From Bacillus sp. AZ43 (lineage in GTDB: Bacteria; Actinomycetota; Actinomycetes; Mycobacteriales; Geodermatophilaceae), in contig SPQJ01000025.1 of assembly GCA_004570425.1 (NCBI GenBank), forward strand, positions 1 to 63,502: DNA of 63,502 nt, given 5' to 3'. This document shows, one piece after another, positions 1 to 6,932 of this stretch. The position numbers were made by a program, and so were the translations under genes. A model generated the notes under the pieces. The model saw only the letters and a program-made list of their open reading frames with translations, was not told the DNA's origin and did not search any database. Positions within the stretch are counted from its first letter, which is position 1, and each line of letters begins with the position of its first letter.

Positions 1-412
1 CCCCGCCGCTGCCGGCCGCGCCGCCGGCCGGGACCTGGCTGCCGGCCGGGTCGACGGGGGGCAGCCCCGGCGCGGGCGACTGGGCGGACTCGGTGGCCAC
101 CCCGGTGTCCGACGGCCCCGGCCCGCCGCCGACGCCGGTGTTCGGGTCGCCCGTGAAGACGCCGTCGGGGTTCCGGGACGTGCCGGCGCTGTCCGAACCC
201 TCGCCGGAGAGGAAGAGCGCCAGGGGCGCGGCGATGAGGAGGCCGGCGCAGGCCATCCCCAGGAACAGGACGATGCGAGCCCGGCTCTGCTGGAAGGTGG
301 AACTGACGGCCGCGAGCCCGGGGGCGCGGTGCCGGTGGTGGCGGGACAGGTCCGGCTCCTTCGAGGTGGTGCGGGAAGTGAGCGACCGCTTACCCACGCA
401 CCGCGATCCCAT
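1..412 (-). CDS. membrane-anchored protein with Pro/Gly-rich outer domain (C-terminus outside window)
   Basis: The reading frame enters the minus strand at an ATG at 412 and is still open at base 1, giving 137 residues. A basic N-terminus (about residues 1-45, Arg/His-rich) precedes one hydrophobic segment at roughly 46-70 (IVLFLGMACAGLLIAAPLAL). A low-complexity tail rich in Gly, Pro, Ser and Asp follows. This is the layout of a type II membrane protein with an extracytoplasmic linker. No Shine-Dalgarno precedes the ATG, so an internal GTG could be the true start. It lies 15 bp after the Nudix gene on the same strand, so co-transcription is likely. No domain is recognised and no function is assigned. 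Confidence 0.5.
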   Translation of the reverse strand, partial: MGSRCVGKRSLTSRTTSKEPDLSRHHRHRAPGLAAVSSTFQQSRARIVLFLGMACAGLLIAAPLALFLSGEGSDSAGTSRNPDGVFTGDPNTGVGGGPGPSDTGVATESAQSPAPGLPPVDPAGSQVPAGGAAGSGG

Positions 413-427
413 ACGCGACACGGGGCA

Positions 428-904
428 CTACCGGCGGGCCTGCTCCAGCAGCGGTCGCAGCCGCGTCAGCGACGCCGCGAGTCCCGGGTGCAGGTCCACC
501 TGGTCCAGCCCCCGCAACGGCAGCCAGGCCGCGCCGGTGCTCTCGCCGTCCAGCCGCAGGTCGGCCACCTCGATCGGCCGGGCGGGCGTGGCCAGCACCG
601 TCGTGTAGGCCCAGCCGCCGTGGTCGTCGACCGACCGCGCCCCGAGGACGACGTCGCCGGCGGTCAGCCCGAGCTCCTCGCACACCTCGCGCAGCGCGCC
701 GTCGGCCGGCTCCTCGCCCTCGTGCAGAGCACCGCCCGGCGTCCCCCAGGTGCCGCCGTGGTGCGACCACTCCGCGCGGTGCTGCAGCAGGAGCTCCGGC
801 CCCTCGGGGCCGTCCCTGTGCAGCAGCAGCCCGGCCGCCCCGGCACGGCCCCAGTGGCGGTGGCCCTGGGCGCAGAAGGTCCAGCCGTCGGTGGAGGCGA
901 GCAC
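428..904 (-). CDS. Nudix hydrolase (NUDIX domain protein)
   Basis: A cytoplasmic hydrolase of nucleoside-diphosphate-linked substrates. It carries a complete Nudix box, G-x5-E-x7-REVCEELGL, inside a single-domain protein of 158 residues. The N-terminus (TFCAQGHRHWGRAGAAGLLL) is of the form often seen in actinobacterial Nudix proteins. I chose the GTG at 904 because residues encoded further upstream (to 1030) are low-complexity and would run into the promoter region of the divergent maoC-like gene. No clear Shine-Dalgarno supports this start, so it is uncertain by up to about 40 codons. The substrate cannot be inferred. The membrane-protein gene follows after 15 bp. Confidence 0.8.
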   Translation of the reverse strand: MLASTDGWTFCAQGHRHWGRAGAAGLLLHRDGPEGPELLLQHRAEWSHHGGTWGTPGGALHEGEEPADGALREVCEELGLTAGDVVLGARSVDDHGGWAYTTVLATPARPIEVADLRLDGESTGAAWLPLRGLDQVDLHPGLAASLTRLRPLLEQARR

Positions 905-963
905 CCGACCAGTGAACCCGGCGCGCGCAAGGGGGGCGCGGCATCCACCCCTGCGCACGCTCC

Positions 964-991
964 GTCCCTGCTCCCCCTGGTAAGCAGGGAC
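964..991. promoter_or_regulatory. 9-bp perfect inverted repeat upstream of maoC-like gene
   Basis: GTCCCTGCT (964-972) and AGCAGGGAC (983-991) are perfect complements around a 10-nt spacer. The site lies in the divergent Nudix/maoC intergenic region, 44 bp before the ATG at 1036. It could be an operator or a leader hairpin; nothing in the sequence decides which. Confidence 0.4.
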
Positions 992-1035
992 CGAGCATGC
1001 ACGCGGGCATGCCGGGCCCCAGGAGGACACGACCG

Positions 1036-1494
1036 ATGACCACGACGACGACCATGGCCGAGGTCCCCGGACTCGTCGGCCAGGAGCTCGGCACCAGCGA
1101 CTGGCACGAGGTCACCCAGGAGCACGTGAACCAGTTCGCCGACGCCACCGGCGACCACCAGTGGATCCACGTGGACGTCGAGCGCGCGAAGGCCGAGAGC
1201 CCCTTCGGCGGCCCGATCGCCCACGGCTACCTGACGCTGTCGCTGCTGGCGCCGCTGTCCTCGCAGGTCCTGGTCGTCACCGACACGGTCATGGGCGTCA
1301 ACTACGGCCTGAACAAGGTCCGCTTCCCCTCCCCCGTCCCGGTGGGCTCGAAGGTCCGGCTCACCGCGAGCCTGAAGTCGGTCGAGGAGGTCGCCGGCGG
1401 GCTGCAGCTCACGCTGTCGGCGGTCATCGAGCGCGAGGGCGGCGACAAGCCGGTGTGCATCGCCGAGCCGGTCTACCGCTACTACGGCGGCTGA
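1036..1494 (+). CDS. MaoC-family (R)-specific enoyl-CoA hydratase-like dehydratase
   Basis: Single hot-dog-fold hydratase of 152 residues, the usual length for one-domain MaoC proteins that hydrate trans-2-enoyl-CoA. The hydratase-2 motif is present as [14 protein letters not shown] followed by [12 protein letters not shown], giving the catalytic Asp and His. The ATG at 1036 has an AGGAGG nine bases upstream; a second in-frame ATG at 1054 is less well placed. By eye roughly two thirds of residues match the MaoC gene at 41809-42270. Both genes are followed directly by the same 3' repeat element. The substrate is not determined here. Confidence 0.88.
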   Translation: MTTTTTMAEVPGLVGQELGTSDWHEVTQEHVNQFADATGDHQWIHVDVERAKAESPFGGPIAHGYLTLSLLAPLSSQVLVVTDTVMGVNYGLNKVRFPSPVPVGSKVRLTASLKSVEEVAGGLQLTLSAVIEREGGDKPVCIAEPVYRYYGG

Positions 1495-1545
1495 AGGAAC
1501 CCGTCCCCCTCAGCCCTCGCGAGCTCGGGCCGAGCCTCCGGACGG
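1495..1545 (+). repeat. divergent copy of a stop-codon-proximal dispersed repeat
   Basis: Starting at the TGA of the maoC-like gene, the sequence (GGAACCCGTCCCCCTCAGCC, then CTCGCGAGCTCGGGC) follows the same pattern as the elements at 41763-41808, 55468-55525 and 55874-55933. It is the least conserved of the four and could be missed in isolation. It lies just upstream of the LOG-family promoter. Confidence 0.4.
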
Positions 1546-1563
1546 AGCCGACCGCCAGCGGAA

Positions 1564-1569
1564 TAACGT
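1564..1569 (+). promoter_or_regulatory. TAACGT -10 box, leaderless promoter of LOG-family gene
   Basis: TAACGT ends 7 nt before the ATG at 1577, so transcription would begin at or next to the start codon. The same geometry occurs at 3135, 32106 and 44845. No convincing -35 box is visible. Confidence 0.5.
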
Positions 1570-1576
1570 GCCCTCC

Positions 1577-2149
1577 ATGCGGGTCGCCGTCTTCACCGGG
1601 TCACACGCCGGGCCGCCGTCGCACGCGGCCGCCGCGGCGGCGTTCGCCCGCGACCTGGCCGCCGCCGGGATCGGCATCGTCTACGGCGGCGGGCACGTCG
1701 GGATGATGGGCACCGTCGCCGACGCCGCGCTGGCCGCCGGCGGCGAGGTGATCGGGGTGATCCCGCAGCACCTGGTCGACGACGAGGTCGCACACCCCGG
1801 GCTGCCCCGCCTCGAGGTGGTCGGCTCCATGCACGAGCGCAAGGCGGTGATGGCCGAGCTCGCCGACGCGTTCGTCGCGCTGCCGGGCGCCGCGGGCACC
1901 CTCGAGGAGCTGTTCGAGGCCTGGACCTGGGGGATGCTCGGCCTGCACGCCAAGCCCGCGGCGCTGTTCGACGTCGACGGCTTCTGGCAGCCGCTGCTCG
2001 GCCAGCTGCGCCGCATGGTCGACGACGGCTACCTGGACGCCGCCCGGCTCGACGCGCTCGGCGTGGTGTCCGACGCCGCCGGGCTGCTCGCGTTCACCGC
2101 CGGCTACGTGCACCCGCCCCGGAAGTGGACCGCGCCCCCGCCCGGCTGA
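1577..2149 (+). CDS. LOG-family (TIGR00730-type) Rossmann protein
   Basis: Resembles cytokinin riboside 5'-monophosphate phosphoribohydrolases (LOG family), which split nucleoside monophosphates into base and ribose phosphate. Visible landmarks in the 190-residue protein are [10 protein letters not shown] at the N-terminus, [21 protein letters not shown], and [21 protein letters not shown]. The family's PGGxGTxxE motif appears here as PGAAGTLEE, with the second Gly replaced by Ala, so activity is not certain. The ATG at 1577 was preferred over an in-frame GTG at 1568 because the GTG lies inside the predicted -10 box and family members usually start MRVAVF. It stands alone as its own transcription unit. 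Confidence 0.82.
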   Translation: MRVAVFTGSHAGPPSHAAAAAAFARDLAAAGIGIVYGGGHVGMMGTVADAALAAGGEVIGVIPQHLVDDEVAHPGLPRLEVVGSMHERKAVMAELADAFVALPGAAGTLEELFEAWTWGMLGLHAKPAALFDVDGFWQPLLGQLRRMVDDGYLDAARLDALGVVSDAAGLLAFTAGYVHPPRKWTAPPPG

Positions 2150-2196
2150 GGTCTACCTGTAACCCGCGGGCAACAGGTTCGTGGTCCACTGGGGCG

Positions 2197-3129
2197 ATGC
2201 CCGTCCGACAGATGGCCGAGAGCCGCGTCGTCCACGGGCACAGGCGTGCCTTCATCCGGGCCGGCGAGGGCCCCGCCCTGCTCCTGCTGCACGGCATCGG
2301 GAACAACTGCCAGACCTGGTCGGGCGTCATCAACCGGCTCGCCGAGCACCACACGGTGATCGCGCCCGACCTGCTCGGCCACGGCAACTCCGCCAAGCCG
2401 CGCGGCGACTACTCGATCGCCGCCTACGCCAACGGCATGCGCGACCTGCTCTCCGTCCTCGACATCGAGCAGGCCACCGTCGTCGGCCACTCCCTCGGCG
2501 GCGGGATCGCGCTGCAGTTCGCCTACCAGTTCCCGGAGCGCTGCCAGCGGCTCGCGGTGGTGGGCAGCGGCGGCCTCGGGGCCGAGGTCTCCGCGGGTCT
2601 GCGGGCGGCGACCCTGCCCGGCGCCGAGCTGGTCCTCACCGCCCTGGCCGGCATCTCGACGCCCCTGCGCGCGTCGATGCAGGTGCTCGAGGGCGTGGGC
2701 CGGGTGGCCGGCTGGAAGCAGGTGCGCGATCTGGCGGAGGCCGGTGAGTCACTCCTCGCGCTCAAGGACGTCGAGGCGCGCCGCGCGTTCCTGCGCACGC
2801 TGCGCGGCGTCGTCGACGCCCGGGGCCAGGCGGTCACCGCCCTCGACCGGCTCTACCTGGCCGACGCGATGCCGATGCTGGTCGTCTGGGGCAGCCGCGA
2901 CCCGATCGTGCCGGCGACGCACGCCGAGACGGTCCGGACGCTCGTGCCCAGCGCCCGGATCGAGGTGTTCCCCGGCGCCGGGCACTGGCCGCACCTGGAC
3001 GACCCCGAGCGGTTCTGCGACGTGCTGCTGGAGTTCATCGACACCACCGAGCCCGCCGCCCACGACCGCGACAGCTGGCGGCTGCTGCTGGCCCAGAACT
3101 GGGACGGGGTCCCGCGGCCGGTCGGCTGA
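2197..3129 (+). CDS. alpha/beta-fold hydrolase
   Basis: A 310-residue alpha/beta hydrolase with an apparently intact triad: nucleophile Ser in VVGHSLGGG, acid Asp in WGSRDPIVP and His in GAGHWPHLDDP. An oxyanion-hole HG motif (LLLHGIGNN) lies near residue 35. It resembles the epoxide-hydrolase/MhpC-like branch, with a helical cap between strands 6 and 7. The frame is open well upstream, but protein-like sequence begins at ATG 2197; ATG 2212 is an alternative. It is cytoplasmic, with no signal peptide. The substrate is unknown. The next gene begins 19 bp downstream but has its own predicted promoter. Confidence 0.85.
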   Translation: MPVRQMAESRVVHGHRRAFIRAGEGPALLLLHGIGNNCQTWSGVINRLAEHHTVIAPDLLGHGNSAKPRGDYSIAAYANGMRDLLSVLDIEQATVVGHSLGGGIALQFAYQFPERCQRLAVVGSGGLGAEVSAGLRAATLPGAELVLTALAGISTPLRASMQVLEGVGRVAGWKQVRDLAEAGESLLALKDVEARRAFLRTLRGVVDARGQAVTALDRLYLADAMPMLVVWGSRDPIVPATHAETVRTLVPSARIEVFPGAGHWPHLDDPERFCDVLLEFIDTTEPAAHDRDSWRLLLAQNWDGVPRPVG

Positions 3130-3134
3130 GCGCC

Positions 3135-3140
3135 TAGCGT
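3135..3140 (+). promoter_or_regulatory. TAGCGT -10 box, leaderless promoter of flavoprotein gene
   Basis: TAGCGT is separated by exactly 7 nt from the GTG at 3148, and no Shine-Dalgarno lies between them. The promoter sits in the 18-bp gap after the hydrolase stop codon. Confidence 0.5.
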
Positions 3141-3147
3141 CGTCCCG

Positions 3148-4266
3148 GTGGAGCACTGGGACGTCGTCGTCGTGGGGGGCGGTCCGGCCGGGGCCGCCTG
3201 CGCGCTCGCGGCGCGGCGCGCCGACCCCGCCGCCCGGGTGCTCGTCCTCGACCGCGCCGACTTCCCGCGCGACAAGGTCTGCGGCGACGGGATCGCCCCC
3301 GAGGCGCTGGACGTGCTCGCCGGTCTCGGCGTCGACACCCGCGCCTTGACCGACGGGTACGCCGTCGTCCCCCGGCTGCGGCTGCGCTCCCCCGGCGGGA
3401 CGACGGTGGAGCGCCCGATGCAGCGGCCCGCCCGGGTGGTGCCCCGGGCCGTCCTCGACGCCCGACTGCTCGCCGCGGCGCTGGCGGCCGGCGCGGAGTT
3501 CCGCCGGCACGCGGTCCGGCGGTTCGAGGTCCGCGGCGACCGCGTCGAGGTCGACGGCGTCCTGACCGCAGGCGTGGTGGTCGGTGCCGACGGCGCGGAA
3601 TCCGTCGTCCGGCGGGGCCTCGGCGTCGCGCCGAACCGGCCGCGCGCGCTCGCGATCGCGATCCGCGGCTACGCGCCGGTGCCCGCCGGGCTCGAGGAGG
3701 TGCAGCTGATCGCGACCACCGAGCAGCGGTGGCCGGCGTACGCGTGGTCGTTCCCGCTGGGCGACGGGCGGGCCAACGTCGGCTACGGCGAACTGGTCTC
3801 CGGCGGCGTGAACCGCGCCGGGCTGCTGGCCGGGCTGGCCCGGCTGCTGCCCGGGGCCGAGGCGGTCGAGCTCAAGGCACACCGGCTGCCGCTGTCGACC
3901 GGCCGCCCGCGCCAGCCCGGCGGCCGGGTGCTGCTCGCCGGCGATGCCGCCTCGCTGATCAACCCCCTGACCGGCGAGGGGATCTTCTACGCCGTGCTGT
4001 CCGGCGCGCTCGCCGGTGCGGCGGCCGTGGGCGGCGGGGATCCGGGTCTCGCCCATCGCCGGGCGCTGGCCGACCGGCTCGGCCGGCACCTGCGCCACTC
4101 GTCGACGGCGTCCTGGGCGAGCCGCTGGCCCTGGGTGATGGACGCCGTCTTCCGCGCCGCCCGCGACGACCGGCGCGTCTTCGACGACGTCGTCCACCTG
4201 GGGCTGGCCGACGGCCGGCTCACCGCGCGCACGCTGACGGCCGCCGCCGGCGCGCTCGTCCGCTAG
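3148..4266 (+). CDS. geranylgeranyl reductase family FAD-dependent oxidoreductase
   Basis: FAD-dependent oxidoreductase of 372 residues, the usual size for this family, whose members reduce isoprenoid side chains (for example menaquinone tails or prenyl lipids). The dinucleotide-binding motif VVVGGGPAGAACA is at the N-terminus, followed by the family signature DKVCGDGIAPEAL. GADGAESVVR and the FAD ribityl-binding stretch LLAGDAASLINPLTGEG appear later. The start is the GTG at 3148, supported by a -10 box 7 nt upstream rather than by a Shine-Dalgarno. Its stop codon overlaps the convergent phoD stop within a single CTAG tetramer (4263-4266). The actual isoprenoid substrate is unknown. Confidence 0.88.
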   Translation: MEHWDVVVVGGGPAGAACALAARRADPAARVLVLDRADFPRDKVCGDGIAPEALDVLAGLGVDTRALTDGYAVVPRLRLRSPGGTTVERPMQRPARVVPRAVLDARLLAAALAAGAEFRRHAVRRFEVRGDRVEVDGVLTAGVVVGADGAESVVRRGLGVAPNRPRALAIAIRGYAPVPAGLEEVQLIATTEQRWPAYAWSFPLGDGRANVGYGELVSGGVNRAGLLAGLARLLPGAEAVELKAHRLPLSTGRPRQPGGRVLLAGDAASLINPLTGEGIFYAVLSGALAGAAAVGGGDPGLAHRRALADRLGRHLRHSSTASWASRWPWVMDAVFRAARDDRRVFDDVVHLGLADGRLTARTLTAAAGALVR

Positions 4267-5963
4267 GGCAGCCGCCGCCCCGCGGGCCGCACGCGGCTCG
4301 ATCCGGCGCGCACCCGGCGCGACGTCGACCAGACGGCGGCGGAGTACGGGTCGGTGCGGTCGGCCAGCACGTACCAGTCCATCTGGAGCCCGTCCTCGGT
4401 CACCTCCAGGACCGAGTACCCGTGCGAGTCGAGGTCGACGTACTTCACGTGCGGGTTGGTCGCCTGCACCGCCCGCTCCACCACCAGGGACGTCGTCCGA
4501 GGCGCGGTGCGCATGCCGTCGTCGATGTTGTCGCTGGTGACCGACGTGCACACCAGCTCCACGGCCACGCTGTCCCCGGTCGTCGGGTACGTCGCCGGGT
4601 CGGCGGGGATCTCGTTGGCCCAGCCGGAGTGGATGTCCCCGGTCAGGAAGACGACGTCGCGGATCCGCCGCTCCGCGAGGTGGCCGACCACGCGAGCGCG
4701 GTCGGCGGGGTAGCCGTCCCACTGGTCGAGGCTGTAGGGCGCCTGCTCGTCGGCCGGGATCGGCTGGCCCACGAGGGAGGACAGCTCCTCGATCACGTGG
4801 GGCTCGAGCGTGCGCGTGAAGCGGAGCGGCGAGATGAGCACCGGGTTGCCGATCAGCTTCCACTGCACCTGCCGGTCGTCCAGCGAGCCCAGCAGGAAGT
4901 TCATCTGCGGCACGCCCGTGATGGTGCGGTCGGCCTCGCCCAGCGCCGGGTCGTCGGGTGCGGTCGGCTGACGGTCGCGGTAGCTGCGCAGGTCCAGCAT
5001 CGACAGGCTGGCCAGGCGGCCGAACGTCAGCCGCCGGTACAGCCGGCCGCCGGCGGTGTAGCGCACCGGCATCCACTCGGCGTACGCCTGCTCGGCGATC
5101 GCGCGGCGGCTGGGCCACGCGCCCTCCGCGCCGTCGGTGTGCCCCTGCGCGCCGTGCAGCCACGCGTCGTTCGCCGACTCGTGGTCGTCCCAGGTGACCA
5201 CCCACGGCGCGGCGGCGTGCAGCGCCTGGAGGTCGGGGTCGAGCTTGTACTGCGCGTGCCGGCGCCGGTAGTCGGAGAGGCTGAGCACCTCGTGCGGCGG
5301 GTCGTGCGGCCGGATGACGACGTCGCGCGCCTGGTAGGTGCCGGGGCCGTACTCGTAGAAGTAGTCGCCCAGGTGCACCACGACGTCGATGTCGTCGCGC
5401 GCGGCCAGGTGCCGGTAGGCGGTGAACCACCCGGCCTGCAGGTTGGCGCAGGAGACCACGGCCATCCGCAGCCGGTCGACCCGCGCGTCGGGCGCCGGAG
5501 CGGTCCGGGTGCGGCCGACCGCGGAGATCCCCTGGCCGCAGCGGAACCGGTACCAGTAGTCGGTGGCCGGCTCCAGCCGCGAGACCTCGACCTTGATCGT
5601 GTGGTCCCGGTCCGGGCCGGTCTGCGTGGTCCCCCGGCGCACGACGTCCCGGAACCGGGGGTCGGTGGCCACCTCCCACGCGACGGGGACGACCGGGCCG
5701 AGGCCCGTCCCCGGGTCGTCGCCCGGCCGCGGGGTCACCCGTGTCCAGAGCAGCACGCCGTCCGGGAGCGGATCCCCCGACGCGACGCCGTGGTGGAAGG
5801 CCGGACGGCCGGGGACCGCGGCCGCCAGGTCGGGCGCGCCGGGATCGGCGTAGGCCAGGTCGGCGTTGCCCGGATCGACGGCGACGACGGCGAGGCCGGT
5901 CCCCGCGACGACACCCAGCTGGAGGGCGCGTCGGCGCGAGAACGAACGCGGACGCGTCGACAC
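4263..5963 (-). CDS. phoD: PhoD-type alkaline phosphatase, Tat-exported
   Basis: Secreted metallophosphoesterase that releases phosphate from phosphodiesters and monoesters. A twin-arginine signal is visible at the N-terminus (SFSRRRALQLG followed by a hydrophobic run). A PhoD N-terminal domain (HHGVASGDPLPDGVLLWTR) and the metallophosphatase domain follow. Metal-ligand motifs include VVSCANLQ, VHLGDYFYEYG, TWDDHESAND and LTGDIHSGW. The GTG at 5963 has a strong purine-rich ribosome site (AAGGGGGG) 5 nt upstream, giving 566 residues. Longer forms would start before the Tat motif without benefit. The upstream region carries paired inverted repeats (6001-6104). A Pho-regulon link is plausible but no PHO box was identified. 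Confidence 0.92.
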   Translation of the reverse strand: MSTRPRSFSRRRALQLGVVAGTGLAVVAVDPGNADLAYADPGAPDLAAAVPGRPAFHHGVASGDPLPDGVLLWTRVTPRPGDDPGTGLGPVVPVAWEVATDPRFRDVVRRGTTQTGPDRDHTIKVEVSRLEPATDYWYRFRCGQGISAVGRTRTAPAPDARVDRLRMAVVSCANLQAGWFTAYRHLAARDDIDVVVHLGDYFYEYGPGTYQARDVVIRPHDPPHEVLSLSDYRRRHAQYKLDPDLQALHAAAPWVVTWDDHESANDAWLHGAQGHTDGAEGAWPSRRAIAEQAYAEWMPVRYTAGGRLYRRLTFGRLASLSMLDLRSYRDRQPTAPDDPALGEADRTITGVPQMNFLLGSLDDRQVQWKLIGNPVLISPLRFTRTLEPHVIEELSSLVGQPIPADEQAPYSLDQWDGYPADRARVVGHLAERRIRDVVFLTGDIHSGWANEIPADPATYPTTGDSVAVELVCTSVTSDNIDDGMRTAPRTTSLVVERAVQATNPHVKYVDLDSHGYSVLEVTEDGLQMDWYVLADRTDPYSAAVWSTSRRVRAGSSRVRPAGRRLP

Positions 5964-6000
5964 GGTTCCCCCCTTCACCGAAGGCCCGGAAGTATGCGTG

Positions 6001-6104
6001 CGGAGAGTGAGCACGGACCACCGCGTTCAGCCGTTGGTGGAACGCAAACGTCCTGGTGATGCGCATGTGGTCACTCCCCGTATCCGCTCACTCTCCGTGA
6101 GCGG
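6001..6104. promoter_or_regulatory. paired inverted repeats in phoD upstream region
   Basis: CGGAGAGTGAGC (6001-6012) is the exact reverse complement of GCTCACTCTCCG (6086-6097), 73 bp away. The right-hand copy also forms a local hairpin, CCGCTCAC-TCTCC-GTGAGCGG (6084-6104). The sites sit 38 and 123 bp from the phoD start, suitable for a looping or dimeric regulator of phoD or of the divergent gene at 6243. Confidence 0.4.
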
Positions 6105-6242
6105 CTGGCCCTCCCTCGTCGGGGGAAGTCGTCGAGAGCTGTTCCCGGAGGTGCCGGCTGGGGGTCACGCGCCGGTCACCCGCGCCCCGGACGCTGGCGC
6201 CCGCCAGGGCCGGCTCCCGGCCCTCCGCCCGCGAGGAGAGCC

Positions 6243-6932
6243 GTGACCGCCGCCCCGCCCCGCCCGCTCGTCGTCCCCGGCCGTGCCACGCCCGCCGTGC
6301 AGCAGCAGCGACGGCTGCGGTGGTCGGCCGTCATGGCCGGGGTCCGCGCCCGCGCCGCCCTGGCGCCGGCCGCCTCGGAGCGCCGCCGCCGGTCGCTGCA
6401 GCTGTGCGCCGCGGCCCGGCTGCTCACCGCGCTCGGCATCCGGGTCGACGTCGTCCAGCCGCCGGCCCCCTGGCCGCGGCACCTGCCGCACCGGCTGGTG
6501 GCCCGCAACGAGGCCGGGCTGCTCGGCGACCTCGCGCTGCTCACCGCCGTCCCGCGGACGACGCCGGGCTGGGCGGAGGTCGCCGACCGGGTGCTGCCGA
6601 TCCGGACCTCCCCGCGCGCGGTGGCTCCGGCCGACGGCGTGGCGTGCCCGGTGACGGTGGCCTACCGGACCGCGCGGGGACCACTGCCCGTGCCGCCGCG
6701 CACGCTCGACGACGTGGTCGCGATCGAGGGCCTGGTCATCGAGGTGCGGCTGTTCCCGGCGCGGTCCGGGCATGTTCCGCGCGACCGGGCTGTTGCCCTC
6801 CGTAGGGTCCGCGGCAGCTGGCGCCGCCCTGCGGGCGGACCCGCCCCGATCCCCGCCGACCGAAGGCCAGTTCCTCTCTGTGAGCGTTCCCCCGCAGTCC
6901 CCGTCCCGTCGCCGCTCGGGCGCGGCGCGTGA
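6243..6932 (+). CDS. PlsC-like (lysophospholipid acyltransferase-related) protein lacking the catalytic histidine
   Basis: The middle of this 229-residue frame (AARLLTALGIRVDVVQPP, LVARNEAGLLGDLALLTAVP) follows the pattern of the PlsC/LPLAT acyltransferase core. Where active enzymes have N-H-x4-D, this has N-E-A-G-L-L-G-D, so the catalytic His is missing. It may be an inactive or repurposed homologue. The GTG at 6243 has an AGGAG five to nine bases upstream. The last 60 or so residues are low-complexity and overlap the start of the helicase gene by 53 nt, so the true C-terminus may be affected by a frameshift. Family assignment is tentative. Confidence 0.5.
   Translation: MTAAPPRPLVVPGRATPAVQQQRRLRWSAVMAGVRARAALAPAASERRRRSLQLCAAARLLTALGIRVDVVQPPAPWPRHLPHRLVARNEAGLLGDLALLTAVPRTTPGWAEVADRVLPIRTSPRAVAPADGVACPVTVAYRTARGPLPVPPRTLDDVVAIEGLVIEVRLFPARSGHVPRDRAVALRRVRGSWRRPAGGPAPIPADRRPVPLCERSPAVPVPSPLGRGA

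Noticed and set aside
2749-6066. A 1105-codon minus-strand frame
   Set aside because: It is antisense to the hydrolase and flavoprotein and out of frame with phoD; the sequence is Arg/Pro/Gly/Ala low-complexity, typical of shadow frames in GC-rich DNA.
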